From assembly GCF_019039105.1 (NCBI RefSeq), contig NZ_JAHPIV010000004.1, positions 1-64,000 on the forward strand: DNA of 64,000 nt, given 5' to 3'. The DNA is from Desertibacillus haloalkaliphilus (GTDB lineage Bacteria; Bacillota; Bacilli; Bacillales; KJ1-10-99). The position numbers and the translations under genes were made by a program. The notes beneath the pieces are model-generated. The model was not told the origin of the DNA. It saw only the letters and a program-made list of their open reading frames with translations, and searched no databases. Shown one piece after another: positions 8,712 through 18,827 of this stretch; positions within the stretch are counted from its first letter, which is position 1; each line of letters begins with the position of its first letter.

Positions 8712-10127
8712 TTATTCTGTTTCTAACCAGTTTGTGTGGAACGTTCCTTCTTTATCAATTCGTTGATACGTATGCGCTCCAAAATAATCACGTTGTGCTT
8801 GCAATAAGTTCGCCGGAAGCGTCTCTTGGCGATAACTATCGAAATAAGAAAGCGCACTTGTAAGTCCCGGAATTGGGATCCCACGTTGAACAGCAATCGA
8901 GATCACGTCACGTAGAGCCCCTTGGTACCTATCAGTGATGTCTTTAAAATAAGGGTCTAATAATAAGTTTGGTAAGTTAGGGTCACGATCATAAGCGTCT
9001 TTAATATTTTGAAGGAAACCAGCACGGATAATACAGCCACCTCTAAAAATCATCGCGATGTCACCGTATTGAAGATTCCAATTGTATTCCTCTGCTGCTG
9101 CTTTGAGTTGTGCGAACCCTTGGGCATACGAACAAATTTTGCTCAAATAAAGAGCTTGACGTACAGCTTCAATGACTTCTTCTTTGTTTTCTGTCAATGG
9201 TTGCTGGCTAGGGCCACTTAAGATTTTACTTGCTTTTACACGTTCCTCTTTAATAGCAGAAATGAAGCGTGCAAATACACTTTCAGTGATAATTGGAAGT
9301 GATACGCCAAGGTCTAATGCGTCCTTACTTGTCCATTTACCAGTTCCTTTTTGACCAGCCGAATCAAGAATCACGTCAACGAGTGGTTGACCTGTTTCAG
9401 GATCCTTTTTCGTGAAGATATCAGCTGTAATTTCGACAAGGTAACTATCTAATTCACCTTTGTTCCATTCTGAAAACACTTCATGCATTTCATCTGCCGT
9501 AAGTCCAACAGCATGCTTTAGTAAAGAATAGGCTTCACAAATAAGCTGCATGTCACCGTATTCAATTCCATTATGCACCATTTTGACGTAGTGGCCTGCA
9601 CCATCTGGACCAATATACGTACAACAAGGCTCTCCATTTACTTTTGCGGAGATATCTTCTAACATCGGTTGGATCAATTCATATGCTTCTTTTTGTCCAC
9701 CTGGCATAATTGAAGGTCCTTTAAGTGCACCTTCTTCGCCACCAGATACACCAGCACCGATAAAGTGAATACCTTTTTCTGCTAAAAACTTATTACGTCG
9801 AATTGTATCAGGGTAATTTGTGTTTCCACCATCAATAAGAATGTCTTTTTCTGTTAAGTAAGGAAGGACTGACTCAATGGCTCTGTCAGTAATTTCACCA
9901 GCTTGGACCATAAGTAAGATTTTTCTCGGTTTTTCAAGTGAGTTAACAAACTCTTCTATGCTATATGTACCAATGAGATTTTTATCTTGGTTTTCATCCA
10001 CAGTTTGTTTGACTTTCTCTGCTGAGATGTCATGTAGTGCAACAGAGTAGCCTTTGCTTTCAAAGTTTAACGCTAAGCTTTTCCCCATAACGCCTACACC
10101 GAGAACTCCAATTTGTTGTTTTCCCAT
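8712..10127 (-). CDS. gnd: 6-phosphogluconate dehydrogenase, decarboxylating
   Basis: This enzyme converts 6-phosphogluconate to ribulose-5-phosphate, releasing CO2 and reducing NADP+. It has the Rossmann fingerprint [15 protein letters not shown] at the start, the NTN-type substrate loop [10 protein letters not shown], the signature [19 protein letters not shown], and [19 protein letters not shown] with the catalytic Lys. The length of 471 residues matches the NADP-dependent GndA type. It is convergent with the zwf operon, so the two oxidative steps are neighbours but separately transcribed. Confidence 0.97.
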   Translation of the reverse strand: MGKQQIGVLGVGVMGKSLALNFESKGYSVALHDISAEKVKQTVDENQDKNLIGTYSIEEFVNSLEKPRKILLMVQAGEITDRAIESVLPYLTEKDILIDGGNTNYPDTIRRNKFLAEKGIHFIGAGVSGGEEGALKGPSIMPGGQKEAYELIQPMLEDISAKVNGEPCCTYIGPDGAGHYVKMVHNGIEYGDMQLICEAYSLLKHAVGLTADEMHEVFSEWNKGELDSYLVEITADIFTKKDPETGQPLVDVILDSAGQKGTGKWTSKDALDLGVSLPIITESVFARFISAIKEERVKASKILSGPSQQPLTENKEEVIEAVRQALYLSKICSYAQGFAQLKAAAEEYNWNLQYGDIAMIFRGGCIIRAGFLQNIKDAYDRDPNLPNLLLDPYFKDITDRYQGALRDVISIAVQRGIPIPGLTSALSYFDSYRQETLPANLLQAQRDYFGAHTYQRIDKEGTFHTNWLETE

Positions 10128-10358
10128 TATTTGCTACGTCCCTTCTTGTCGAAATATAATTGTAGTATGTCGATTTGAACATACCACAAAAACCTGATTT
10201 TATTCAAGTTTTATCCTATTTTCTTAAGTTTCTAACAAATCACTTCATCATGTTGATTGAATGAGTAGGTGAAAAAAAGGAATAAAGCGTTTAATATGGA
10301 ACTCCATACAGGGATCAATTATTTCACATGATATCGCTATGAACGGGGGAGAATAAGA

Positions 10359-10778
10359 ATGAACATATTGAAACGGGGGAAATTTATGGCTACTTTTTTA
10401 CAACCATTACTGAAAAAAGCAAAAGAAGTGATTGGCGATACAGCTCATGCGGTTAAAGGTACATTCGATGGGATCCTCGATCGAAATGCATTAACGATCG
10501 CCGAAATCACTGAATTAATCCGTCATCACCCAGATACGCGTAAAAAGAAACGAAATCTTTTAAACATCACTTACCAGTTTTACCGGTTGCGTGCAGGTGA
10601 TTACTTATTCTATATGGAAACGAGAGGAGAAGAGAATGAAAAGGTTCTCTTTCTATCCATCCAAACACCAAAGCAAATTGTATTTACGTATCGTTCCTAT
10701 GACGATCAATACAGTATAAATGATACGATTGATGAGGATCACCTTTTAGAACATGCGATCAAAGACGAGGCAAATTAA
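10359..10778 (+). CDS. Hypothetical cytoplasmic protein
   Basis: A 139-residue protein with no signal peptide or membrane span. I do not recognise it. Two start choices each have their own GGGGGA ribosome site: ATG 10359 and ATG 10386, the latter giving a protein that begins MATFLQPLLKKAK. The N-terminal part is lysine-rich and possibly helical; the rest looks like an alpha/beta domain. A terminator follows directly, so it is a single-gene unit. Confidence 0.7.
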   Translation: MNILKRGKFMATFLQPLLKKAKEVIGDTAHAVKGTFDGILDRNALTIAEITELIRHHPDTRKKKRNLLNITYQFYRLRAGDYLFYMETRGEENEKVLFLSIQTPKQIVFTYRSYDDQYSINDTIDEDHLLEHAIKDEAN

Positions 10779-10803
10779 CAAGAGCTAGTAGTCGTGTCAT
10801 AGG

Positions 10804-10859
10804 AAAAGATAAATCCTAAGTCGAACTGATAAGCGCGGCTATGGATTTATCTTTTTTTC
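10804..10859. terminator. Bidirectional terminator
   Basis: AAAAGATAAATCC pairs with GGATTTATCTTTT around a long loop, with a T run on the plus side and T residues on the minus side. It separates the hypothetical gene from the convergent YheC/YheD gene. Confidence 0.75.
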
Positions 10860-10864
10860 GTTGA

Positions 10865-12031
10865 TTAGTTATATTCTGATAAACGAATCCAACCATTCAT
10901 TGCAACAGGAGAGTGGACAGGTGTTCTTACTATATGCTTGGCATAGGCGACTGGATGTAAAAATGCTTTATAATATTGTTGCTCGTCGTAAGCACTTAGT
11001 AACGAAACTTTCGCTGATTTTGCATTTGGCTCAATAAACCAGAGATTATCGTCCGGATCTATACCAAAATCGATCCCAATTTCTCCAAACGGACCATAGA
11101 GGTCCTCAATAGCTACATACATATTATATAAAAACTTGTCAATGTTTTCTTTTAAAACCTCTATTCTTTCGATGTCATAGTGTAACACATCTGCAAAGAG
11201 GTCTTCCAGTTTATACGCAGATGCGTGCGTGGTGATTGGTGAATGCACCTGACCCACTCGTCCAGTGATACCAACAATCGTTAGTTTTCCATTGCCATCG
11301 CGTTGTAATTCAGCACGAAAATCAATTTTACGTTGATCGACTTCCAATAAGTTAATGGCTCTTTGGATAATATAGGGACGGTCTTGATAAAAACGATGAA
11401 TCACCACTTCTAATTCTCCAAAGCTGATCGCGGTGCCTTCTTCAAGTTCATCACGAAACGAACTATACCTATATTTTTGATCATCAATTTTTTCAATACG
11501 CATAACAGAACGTCCTCGTCCGCTTCTAATTCCTTTGAGATATACCGTGTTGTACATTTTTAACCATTCCTGGAGATCATCATTTGTGGGTGAAGACTTT
11601 GTCTCTGGAATATACATAGAGACTTGCTCGTTTTCTTGTAGTTTACCGTAAATTTCGGATTTATCAAAAAATGATCTTGAATTAATTTTTTTGATTTTAT
11701 GTGTGTTAAATACACTTCGAACTTTTTGTGAGTAACTTCTTTTATCTCGCGATGCAAGACGGTCATACAAAACATCAGGGAATGGGAAGGTCTTCATCTT
11801 CCACTCATTTGATTCAACATCATAATAAATACCTTTAACTGTTTTAGACTTATAGTTTACACTTCGACCAGAAAAGAAATATAACGTTGCATGTTGCGTG
11901 ACACTAGCTCTTGCTAATAATTCCATTCGTTTATAGCTTCGAAAGTCAAACTGTTGCTTTTTTAGCATTTTAATTCTTTGATGTCTAATTAGCACACCAA
12001 TTCGAATGGGTTCGAAAGTTATGGCTCTCAT
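10865..12031 (-). CDS. YheC/YheD-family ATP-grasp protein (spore coat-associated)
   Basis: This 388-residue protein matches the YheC/YheD family of Bacillus, ATP-grasp-like proteins associated with the endospore coat. It has the family's N-terminal region with PFPDVLYDRL, then an ATP-grasp fold: VYLKGIRSGRGRSV, the DFRAELQRDGNGK strand, and the C-terminal metal-binding GEIGIDFGIDPD..WFIEPNAK. The ligated substrate is unknown for the family. It is divergent from a shorter ATP-grasp gene at 12210. Confidence 0.85.
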   Translation of the reverse strand: MRAITFEPIRIGVLIRHQRIKMLKKQQFDFRSYKRMELLARASVTQHATLYFFSGRSVNYKSKTVKGIYYDVESNEWKMKTFPFPDVLYDRLASRDKRSYSQKVRSVFNTHKIKKINSRSFFDKSEIYGKLQENEQVSMYIPETKSSPTNDDLQEWLKMYNTVYLKGIRSGRGRSVMRIEKIDDQKYRYSSFRDELEEGTAISFGELEVVIHRFYQDRPYIIQRAINLLEVDQRKIDFRAELQRDGNGKLTIVGITGRVGQVHSPITTHASAYKLEDLFADVLHYDIERIEVLKENIDKFLYNMYVAIEDLYGPFGEIGIDFGIDPDDNLWFIEPNAKSAKVSLLSAYDEQQYYKAFLHPVAYAKHIVRTPVHSPVAMNGWIRLSEYN

Positions 12032-12209
12032 CAGATCACCCCTTTATCTGTTTTACCTTATGTATCTCCCCAATGAAATGCACGGCAAATACCTAGAGAA
12101 ATGAAAAAAAGTGCACAAATTTTCTCAAGTGAGCCCAAAACGAAATCGAGAACATAGCATATATTATAGTAGTGTTTTAGTGCTACAAAAGGGCAGGAGG
12201 GGAATCTAC

Positions 12210-12956
12210 ATGAATGCTAGAACGGTTGGCAAGCTACAAAGCTATCGGTTTTTATCTCAAGACAATTGGCTCGCTTCATTTTTTCCTGAAACCCTTTTGT
12301 ATACTGAGAGTACCTTTCGTCACCTGTTACATAAGTACAGGAGTGTAATTGTTAAACCGAATTTAGGTGTTCACGGCAATGGCGTTCTAAAAATTTCAAA
12401 AATAATGGATCGCTATCGGTTCCAGTGTGATGACGTTGTTAAAACTTTTTCTAACATAAGTTTACTTATTGACTATTTGCAAAAGGTAACGGCGAATGAG
12501 TGCTATATTGTCCAGAAATATATTGAGTTAGCAACTATTAATGAAAGACCTTTTGATTTACGTGTGATGGTGCAAAGGAAAATTGATCACGACTGGGAAA
12601 TCACTGGTCAATATGCAAAAGTAGCAAAACGAGGGCTTATTATTACTAATTTAAAAAGTAAAGCAGATGTACTTCCAGTAGAGGAAGTGTTGCTAACATT
12701 AAATGTAGGTGAAGGACAAAGACGTATGCAAGCACTGGTTCATTCAATAGCACTAAGGACAGCTCAGCGACTTGGTGAACGATTTACAGAACATCATATT
12801 TGGGGAATTGATATTGCAGTTGATCGGTATGGATGTGTTTGGATGATTGAAGCGAATGCGCGACCAGGTTTTCGCGGCTTTCAAAAATTGAAAGACCGTT
12901 CAATGTATCGAACGATTATGGAAGTAAAGAGATATAACAAGGAACTAGAGAGCTAG
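12210..12956 (+). CDS. Short YheC/YheD-type ATP-grasp protein
   Basis: This is a 248-residue ATP-grasp protein of the YheC/YheD type. It contains VIVKPNLGVHGNGV, the phosphate-binding region near the N-terminus, DLRVMVQ, and IDIAVDRYGCVWMIEANARPG with the metal-binding Glu and Asn. It lacks the N-terminal domain of its divergent neighbour. ATG 12210 is chosen because AGGAGGGG lies a few bases upstream; the frame is open back to 12111 but without a ribosome site. It is probably made during sporulation (inference). Confidence 0.8.
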   Translation: MNARTVGKLQSYRFLSQDNWLASFFPETLLYTESTFRHLLHKYRSVIVKPNLGVHGNGVLKISKIMDRYRFQCDDVVKTFSNISLLIDYLQKVTANECYIVQKYIELATINERPFDLRVMVQRKIDHDWEITGQYAKVAKRGLIITNLKSKADVLPVEEVLLTLNVGEGQRRMQALVHSIALRTAQRLGERFTEHHIWGIDIAVDRYGCVWMIEANARPGFRGFQKLKDRSMYRTIMEVKRYNKELES

Positions 12957-13087
12957 TGATCACGTCGCGGTGTAGTAAATTTCATTTACCGTATTTTACC
13001 ATTAAATATAATTTTAGTAATTAAAGAATAATTTTACAGTTTAAATGAAAACTAACAATGTAAAATACAGGATAAGGAGACAGACAT

Positions 13088-13954
13088 ATGACTAACAAAT
13101 TTTTACTATGGGGATTAGCAATCGCACTTTTTTTCATGTTTCAAGGATCAGTCATTCCCTATGGACATGCAAATGAAGTAGACAATGGGGATCACAAACA
13201 GCAATGGTGGTGGAATGACGATGACGAACGTCAGCAACCAGATGAAGATTTTCCAGAACTAGAGGGAGGATCTGAAGAAGAAACACGACAACCGGTATCA
13301 AATATTATCTTACAACAAAGATATCCGGAAACTGTTGTTTTACAAGGGCCAGCAACGGACAACAGAATTGCGATTACCTTTGATGATGGCCCGGACCCTC
13401 GCTTTACACCACAAGTGCTCGATGTATTGAGTGAATACGGTGTTCCAGCTACATTTTTTGTGATGGGAGCCAGAGCAGAATCATATCCACAGATAGTCAC
13501 AAGAATGATCAATGAAGGACATATTGTTGGAAATCATTCGTTTTGGCATCCAAATTTTGTCGTGGAAGAGGATGTAGAGACGTTGCGTAGAGAGGTCACA
13601 CGAACAGAAGAGACACTTGAGAATATTATTAACTATCGGACGCGCCTATTTCGAGCACCATATGGATTTTTATACAATGAATTAGTGGAGGAGCTAGCAG
13701 CGATGGATTACTCTGTTATTGGCTGGTCAGTCGATTCATTGGATTGGCGAGAATTTCCTCCAGAGGATATTGCTCACAATGTCATAAGTAATATTCATCC
13801 CGGGGCAATTGTTCTCATGCATGACGGTGGTGAGTGGGATGATGACCGAACCAACACAATCGAATCCCTTCATCAAATCATCCCCACATTACAAGAGCAA
13901 GGATTTGAATTTGTAACTGTCCCTGAGTTGATTTCCATTCCGTACGCAAGGTAG
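13088..13954 (+). CDS. Exported polysaccharide deacetylase (CE4)
   Basis: A CE4-family deacetylase that removes acetyl groups from peptidoglycan or another amino-sugar polymer outside the membrane. A signal peptide (residues 1 to about 28, cut near YGHA) is followed by an acidic Gln/Asp/Glu-rich linker and the catalytic domain from residue 95. The CE4 motifs are all present: TFDDGPD (catalytic base and metal Asp), HSFWHP (two metal His), RAPYG, WSVDSLDW and LMHDGG. 288 residues. No carbohydrate-binding module is seen. Both spore and vegetative enzymes of this kind exist; the neighbours hint at sporulation. Confidence 0.92.
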   Translation: MTNKFLLWGLAIALFFMFQGSVIPYGHANEVDNGDHKQQWWWNDDDERQQPDEDFPELEGGSEEETRQPVSNIILQQRYPETVVLQGPATDNRIAITFDDGPDPRFTPQVLDVLSEYGVPATFFVMGARAESYPQIVTRMINEGHIVGNHSFWHPNFVVEEDVETLRREVTRTEETLENIINYRTRLFRAPYGFLYNELVEELAAMDYSVIGWSVDSLDWREFPPEDIAHNVISNIHPGAIVLMHDGGEWDDDRTNTIESLHQIIPTLQEQGFEFVTVPELISIPYAR

Positions 13955-13964
13955 TCAATCAAAA

Positions 13965-14013
13965 AGAAGGGGTGTCCTATTAGGCTAAATTTCACCTATA
14001 GGACACCCCTTCT
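13965..14013. terminator. Strong hairpin terminator between convergent genes
   Basis: AGAAGGGGTGTCCTAT pairs with (T)ATAGGACACCCCTTCT. The T run is good on the minus strand (serving the gene at 14038) and weak on the plus strand. Confidence 0.8.
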
Positions 14014-14037
14014 CTAACGTGCCAGGTATCATTTAAA

Positions 14038-15120
14038 TTACAACTCATTTGTCATTTTTGCATCTAAAATCATTTCTAATAATTTTAACCGTTTACGATC
14101 ACTAACGTTTTTAAACGCTCGGTTCCATAATTTATCGGAGTCAACACGATGTACGAAAACTAAGTTTTCACTCGGAATAATATCGATTGATTGTCCGTAC
14201 CTGCCGATCGCTGAATAGAGACCAAGCTCTCTAAAATATCCTGAATCGGCGACCCACCACATATAACCATAGCCATACGGGGCATTTGCTGTTGGTGTAT
14301 GTACTGATGTACTTTCTTCAATCCATTGGACTGGAATCATTTGCTCTCCTTCCCAAACACCGTTTTGAAGGTAGAGCTGACCAAACCTTGCCATATCCCT
14401 TGCTGACATCCGGAATAAATAAGAAGGGTGAAGCGAGCGATTTAACTCAAATTTATAAAACCAATCATCTTCTGTATAATCTTCCATGCCAATGGGGTCA
14501 GCAATCCGATCTTTAAATTCTTCAAATATGTCACGTTGTGTTCGTTCTGTAAAAATCGTACCTAATACATTAAAATCCCAGTTATTATAATAAAAGTGTG
14601 AGCCAGGTGGATAAACCTCACGATCTGGTCGCTTCCATCTCATTAACCATGATTCTTGACCTGCTGTAAGAAACACACCAGAGCGTGAAGTTAATAAATC
14701 GACGACTCTTGCTTGTTTTTCTTGTTCTGTCAACTCCATATGGTCAGATACATTCAGCTGTTTTAATGATGATTGGAGGTTGATGGTACCTTCAGCAACG
14801 TGGATGCCGTATAACGCGCTCAATAAGCTCTTTCTCACCGAATGGATATTACTCTTTTTCGTAACATCCCCCCAGCTAACAAGAACCTTACCATTATAAA
14901 TGACCATTGCAGCAGTTGAACCTATTGAATCATAATATTTTTTCGCTGCGTCAAGTTGCGCAGATGAAAAACCAGCCTCCTCGGGACTGCCATGGTAGAG
15001 CCAAGTCGACTCTACCTTACTTGTTATACGTTCTCTTGATTCAGAGAGAGAAGAGACAAATATGATAATTAAGACGATTCCTATGATCACGATAAACAAC
15101 CTCTGTTTCTGTGCTACCAT
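14038..15120 (-). CDS. Membrane-anchored serine hydrolase, beta-lactamase (class C) fold
   Basis: A penicillin-binding-protein/beta-lactamase-like hydrolase with one N-terminal membrane anchor (LFIVIIGIVLIIIF) and the domain outside. It has the catalytic SxxK as SVRK (IHSVRKSLLS), the YxN as YNN (HFYYNNWDFN), and a GYGYMWW segment in the C-terminal half. Such proteins are mostly esterases or peptidases, and resistance is not implied. The start is taken as ATG 15120, eight bases after AAGGA; TTG 15150 and ATG 15129 are alternatives. The acyltransferase gene upstream ends within about 30 bases, so they form an operon that may modify the same envelope polymer (inference). Confidence 0.82.
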   Translation of the reverse strand: MVAQKQRLFIVIIGIVLIIIFVSSLSESRERITSKVESTWLYHGSPEEAGFSSAQLDAAKKYYDSIGSTAAMVIYNGKVLVSWGDVTKKSNIHSVRKSLLSALYGIHVAEGTINLQSSLKQLNVSDHMELTEQEKQARVVDLLTSRSGVFLTAGQESWLMRWKRPDREVYPPGSHFYYNNWDFNVLGTIFTERTQRDIFEEFKDRIADPIGMEDYTEDDWFYKFELNRSLHPSYLFRMSARDMARFGQLYLQNGVWEGEQMIPVQWIEESTSVHTPTANAPYGYGYMWWVADSGYFRELGLYSAIGRYGQSIDIIPSENLVFVHRVDSDKLWNRAFKNVSDRKRLKLLEMILDAKMTNEL

Positions 15121-15150
15121 CCATTTCATCCTTACGTTGTCTGTTCTCAA

Positions 15151-16287
15151 TTATTTGTAATTAACAAAAAGTGAACGCGCACGCGTACGTACCGTTGATG
15201 GTTCATCTACTTTCACTCTCTGTTTTACATTTACTTTCCCTACGATATATTTTCCGATTTTTAATTTATTTAAATAATGGACGCTAACCATTGAAGCCAT
15301 TGTACTGCCGGCAAATAAAATAATGAATGTCAACAACCCTAAATCAATGGCTGTTGTATCGATAACTAAAATTAATGCAGACATAAATAGTGTATGCAAT
15401 AAATAAATGCCAAAGGAATAATCACTTACAACAATAAAAAAACGTGGTATCGATTTCAACTTCAGAGCAATATACAACACGAACACAATAATGCTGAATG
15501 TGTGTAAAATAATGTCGATTCGTTTTGAGCTATGAGTTGTAAGTAATCCACTATGATATAAATATAATGTTAGTGCGCCACTTAACAATGGTGCAACGAT
15601 TACCCATGTTTTATAGCGCAATAGCATAGCCTTAAACCATTGATAATTCGTACCGATATAATAAGCTAGTGTGAAATAAAAGATCCAGCCTGGAAAAGGC
15701 ACCCAATAATATCGTTCCCAAATGTAATCTGCAAATGGCAGAGAAGGTGCTGATGTGAAATTAAAGAATGCCAAATACGCAATATTTATGATCAGGGATA
15801 ACCCAAGAATTTGCTTTAGAGACCCATGGTCAAGCCACTTCTTAAAAATGAGAAACAAAAAATAAAACTGAAAAATTATGAGAACAAAATAGGCATGAAA
15901 GTCACCAATAAACGCATTCAAGAAAACTTTAAGCAAAAATTGCTCTGTAGATAGCAGTGTGTATGGCAAGGCATATAAAACGGCCATACAAAGATAAGGT
16001 ACCAAAATAAACTTAAACCGTTTGAGCAAAAAACTAGTTGCTGACAAATTTTCTCTATCCCGATAACTATAGCCGAGGATGAATGCTGTAATAAAAATAA
16101 ATGTTGGTGTACCGTAGTACAAAAATACATTCATCGAATCTAGGATCACTTGAGCAATTTCTGGTAAATGGGCCATTACTTGGATGTGTTCCATTCCCCA
16201 AGCAATTGAATGTAGAAATACAATACTCAAACAAGCAAAGCTTCTCAGAAAGGATATTTCATATAAATGTTTTTTCCCCATATTCAC
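15151..16287 (-). CDS. Integral membrane acyltransferase (family 3)
   Basis: An acyltransferase-3 protein of about ten membrane spans, of the type that O-acetylates surface polysaccharides or peptidoglycan. The N-terminal signature ISFLRSFACLSIVFLHS contains the family Arg and His. The 378 residues are nearly all membrane domain; there is no C-terminal SGNH esterase domain as in OatA. The start is uncertain: GTG 16287 or ATG 16281, neither with a strong ribosome site. Confidence 0.85.
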   Translation of the reverse strand: MNMGKKHLYEISFLRSFACLSIVFLHSIAWGMEHIQVMAHLPEIAQVILDSMNVFLYYGTPTFIFITAFILGYSYRDRENLSATSFLLKRFKFILVPYLCMAVLYALPYTLLSTEQFLLKVFLNAFIGDFHAYFVLIIFQFYFLFLIFKKWLDHGSLKQILGLSLIINIAYLAFFNFTSAPSLPFADYIWERYYWVPFPGWIFYFTLAYYIGTNYQWFKAMLLRYKTWVIVAPLLSGALTLYLYHSGLLTTHSSKRIDIILHTFSIIVFVLYIALKLKSIPRFFIVVSDYSFGIYLLHTLFMSALILVIDTTAIDLGLLTFIILFAGSTMASMVSVHYLNKLKIGKYIVGKVNVKQRVKVDEPSTVRTRARSLFVNYK

Positions 16288-16653
16288 TCAACACTTTCTT
16301 TTTTATTGTATGAATAACAGTAGTGACCACTTTCATATGAAAATATCGCCGAAATATGATTACGTGTTAAACTACCCCTACTGTGAAAATATGATTGTAG
16401 ATACCAATTTAACATATAATTTTTTCGTTTTGAAGAAGGCCAAGACCTATGTAATCATTGTTCATTTTGCATCCTTTGGTTTTTTCTCACCAACTTACAA
16501 AGTGCTCACAAACGGCGTCTGTAAGGGTAAAACAGTAATAACAAAAAGTGAAATACCTATATAAAAATCGCTTGTCTATGATGTCCGACGCTAAACATTT
16601 TACATAGTTTTTGACGATTTTACACATTTCACATAGACCATTAAAGTGATAGG
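16288..16653. other. Gene-free interval of 366 bases
   Basis: This AT-rich stretch lies between two minus-strand genes. It must hold the promoter of the acyltransferase operon. I see no clear terminator for the iron-sulfur gene, and no RNA gene. A plus-strand frame that crosses it overlaps the acyltransferase start, has no ribosome site, and is not believed. Confidence 0.5.
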
Positions 16654-16953
16654 TTAGACTTCTTTTACTAAATCTCGAATCGTATTACCTTTTAGAAAAG
16701 GCGCCAATGACATTGTTCCATCACAACCCGGCTCAGCACGTTTCATGCAGCTTAAGCCTGGCTTTCCATTTATCATCATCATACATGTTGCACATAATCC
16801 GATTCGACATGAAAATCTGTACGCCACACTGGCATCATGATTTCGATAAATCTCCTCAAGAACGTCTAATACCGTCATATCATCACGATGTTCAATATTA
16901 AAATGGTGAACCCCTCTTGCTTGACGTTCCATTTTCACTGCTAGTTTATTCAA
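16654..16953 (-). CDS. Small 2Fe-2S ferredoxin-like subunit
   Basis: A 99-residue plant-type 2Fe-2S domain with FSCRIGLCATC and a later LSC, matching the CxxxxCxxC...C pattern of the N-terminal domain of succinate dehydrogenase or fumarate reductase iron-sulfur subunits. The second domain carrying the 4Fe-4S and 3Fe-4S clusters is absent. The TTG start follows AAAGGAG by nine bases and nearly touches the stop of the flavoprotein gene, so translation is probably coupled. It likely passes electrons to or from that flavoprotein. Confidence 0.82.
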   Translation of the reverse strand: MNKLAVKMERQARGVHHFNIEHRDDMTVLDVLEEIYRNHDASVAYRFSCRIGLCATCMMMINGKPGLSCMKRAEPGCDGTMSLAPFLKGNTIRDLVKEV

Positions 16954-16954
16954 T

Positions 16955-18619
16955 TTATTTCTCTCCTTTGGGGGATGTATGAATGACTACCTGTTCATTT
17001 TCTTTCGTAACGAAAGTGTGATATATGTTTGAAGCAGGGGAGGGGTGATCGCTGTTAAAATGAGCCCCTCTACTTTCCTTACGATGGAGGGCTGCTCCGA
17101 CGATCGCTTTCGCTGTTCGTAGCATATGAGCTCCTTCAACATAATCTATCAATTCTCTTGAATAGTTAACTTCCGTGCTCATTTCCACCTGATCAAGTAG
17201 GTCATCGACTGCTTCAAGTTGCTTTGCCGCTTGCTTCAGACCTTCATCCGTACGTAAAACGGCTACATGCGTTCCCAATATCTCCTGTATTCGCTGCTTG
17301 ATTTGATAAGACTTTACTGAACCTGACACTGATCTTGACATTGTATCTAATAACTTTGTAGCAAATGGGCTAAGTGCTTCTGCCGTAACCGTTGATTGAT
17401 CCTCGTAATTATTTGATTCCCATGCAGCATTAATACCAGCTTTGGCTCCAAATACAAGACACTCTGTTAGCGCATTGTTTCCAAGTCGGTTACCACCATG
17501 GAGCCCACCAGCGGTTTCCCCGGCCACATATAAACCTGGCACAGAAGACGCTGTGTTTACATCAATGTGAACGCCTCCCATCATAAAGTGGGCAGCCGGT
17601 CCGACCTCAGCATAACCATGTGTTAAATCTATTCCCCGATCCATGCAGATGTTAAACTCATGTAAAAATTCTTTTTTTACTTTTTCCAACTGAGAAGATA
17701 TATCTAACCATACGCCCCCATGATCTGAACCACGACCTGCGACAACTTCAGATGCGATCGCGATAGAGAGTTTATCACGGGTTGTATTTTCTAACGTCTC
17801 AGGCTCGTATGTTTCCATAAATCGCTCACCAAATGTATTGTAAAGATTAGAATAATGGTAAAAGCTAATACAAAGTCCCGCAACAGAGCGAGGAGTTACT
17901 AAACTAACAGGGTAAAATTGGACTTGTTCCATATCAATAAGGGAAGCACCTGCTCCTAAACCAAGGGAGTACCCGTCACCTGTTGATTGAACAGGATTAC
18001 TTGTCGTTGGATACAATTGACCAATACCACCTGTAGCAAGAATAACGGCTTTTGCTTTGATAACGTAAGGTTTGTTTTTCTTTAAATCAAATACAACTGC
18101 TCCTATCACTCTAGTAGAGGATTTCACCAAGTCTAATGTAATCACATCACTCCATGTATGGAGGTTCTCACTGAGTGTCTTTGCTTTTCGAATTAATGTT
18201 TGTAAGATCCCTAATCCTGTTTTTCCTTTTCTAGCACTAATCGAGCGAGGGAGGGAATGGCCTGCCGTAGGATATACGGCTGCTTGATCGCTTTTATCGC
18301 GGTCGAGCTTTAATCCCCAAGATGTTAGATCTTCAATTCTCTTAGAAATGTCATTTACTAGAGTTTTCGCAAGAGCCGGATCACTCAATCCGCGCCCACT
18401 ATTTTCAATGTCACGCATATAAGCGCGTTCATCATCTAGGGGATTAGACCATTCACCTAATCCCGCCATTTGTACAGCGCCCACAGTCGATCCACTTTTT
18501 CCTACAGCGCCTTTATCAATGACTAGGACCTTTTTATGTAATTGTGCGGCATAGACACCTGCTGTAAGACCTGCTGCACCTGATCCTATGATTAAAATAT
18601 CTGTTTTGATTTCATTCAT
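16955..18619 (-). CDS. Fumarate reductase/succinate dehydrogenase-type flavoprotein
   Basis: A 554-residue FAD protein of the fumarate reductase, succinate dehydrogenase and L-aspartate oxidase superfamily. It shows GSGAAGLTAGVYAA (FAD dinucleotide site), HSLPRS, ILATGGIGQLY, HFMMGGVHID, and the signature GLHGGNRLGNNAL. At the position where SdhA carries the His that binds FAD covalently, the sequence reads SGSTVGA, so FAD is probably not covalently bound. There is no membrane anchor gene nearby. With the 2Fe-2S partner it could be a soluble two-subunit oxidoreductase; the substrate is unknown. ATG 18619 is preferred to GTG 18625. Confidence 0.87.
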   Translation of the reverse strand: MNEIKTDILIIGSGAAGLTAGVYAAQLHKKVLVIDKGAVGKSGSTVGAVQMAGLGEWSNPLDDERAYMRDIENSGRGLSDPALAKTLVNDISKRIEDLTSWGLKLDRDKSDQAAVYPTAGHSLPRSISARKGKTGLGILQTLIRKAKTLSENLHTWSDVITLDLVKSSTRVIGAVVFDLKKNKPYVIKAKAVILATGGIGQLYPTTSNPVQSTGDGYSLGLGAGASLIDMEQVQFYPVSLVTPRSVAGLCISFYHYSNLYNTFGERFMETYEPETLENTTRDKLSIAIASEVVAGRGSDHGGVWLDISSQLEKVKKEFLHEFNICMDRGIDLTHGYAEVGPAAHFMMGGVHIDVNTASSVPGLYVAGETAGGLHGGNRLGNNALTECLVFGAKAGINAAWESNNYEDQSTVTAEALSPFATKLLDTMSRSVSGSVKSYQIKQRIQEILGTHVAVLRTDEGLKQAAKQLEAVDDLLDQVEMSTEVNYSRELIDYVEGAHMLRTAKAIVGAALHRKESRGAHFNSDHPSPASNIYHTFVTKENEQVVIHTSPKGEK

Positions 18620-18757
18620 AAGCACACACTCTTTTTCTAATATTTTTCACTACTCTAAAAGTTTTTTAGATCATGTTTTATTGTGACATGATAATCATTT
18701 TTCGAATACATTACAAACATTTTAACCGTACTATATGTTCAAGCGAAAACCTTGTAC

Positions 18758-18804
18758 AAAAAAATGCAGCAAATCCGTGAGCGGCTAATGCTGCATTTTT
18801 AATA
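18758..18804. terminator. Terminator of the WxL gene
   Basis: AAAAATGCAGCA pairs with TGCTGCATTTTT; on the minus strand a T run follows. It lies between the WxL gene and the flavoprotein gene. Confidence 0.8.
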
Positions 18805-18827
18805 TGCCTAGATATCAATATCTTTTA

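Noticed and set aside
14038-15120. A true beta-lactamase resistance gene
   Set aside because: Only the general SxxK/YxN fold motifs are present; the neighbours and membrane anchor fit an envelope hydrolase.
16184-16564. Plus-strand 126-codon frame
   Set aside because: It overlaps the start of the membrane acyltransferase gene on the other strand, has no ribosome site, and its composition looks non-coding.
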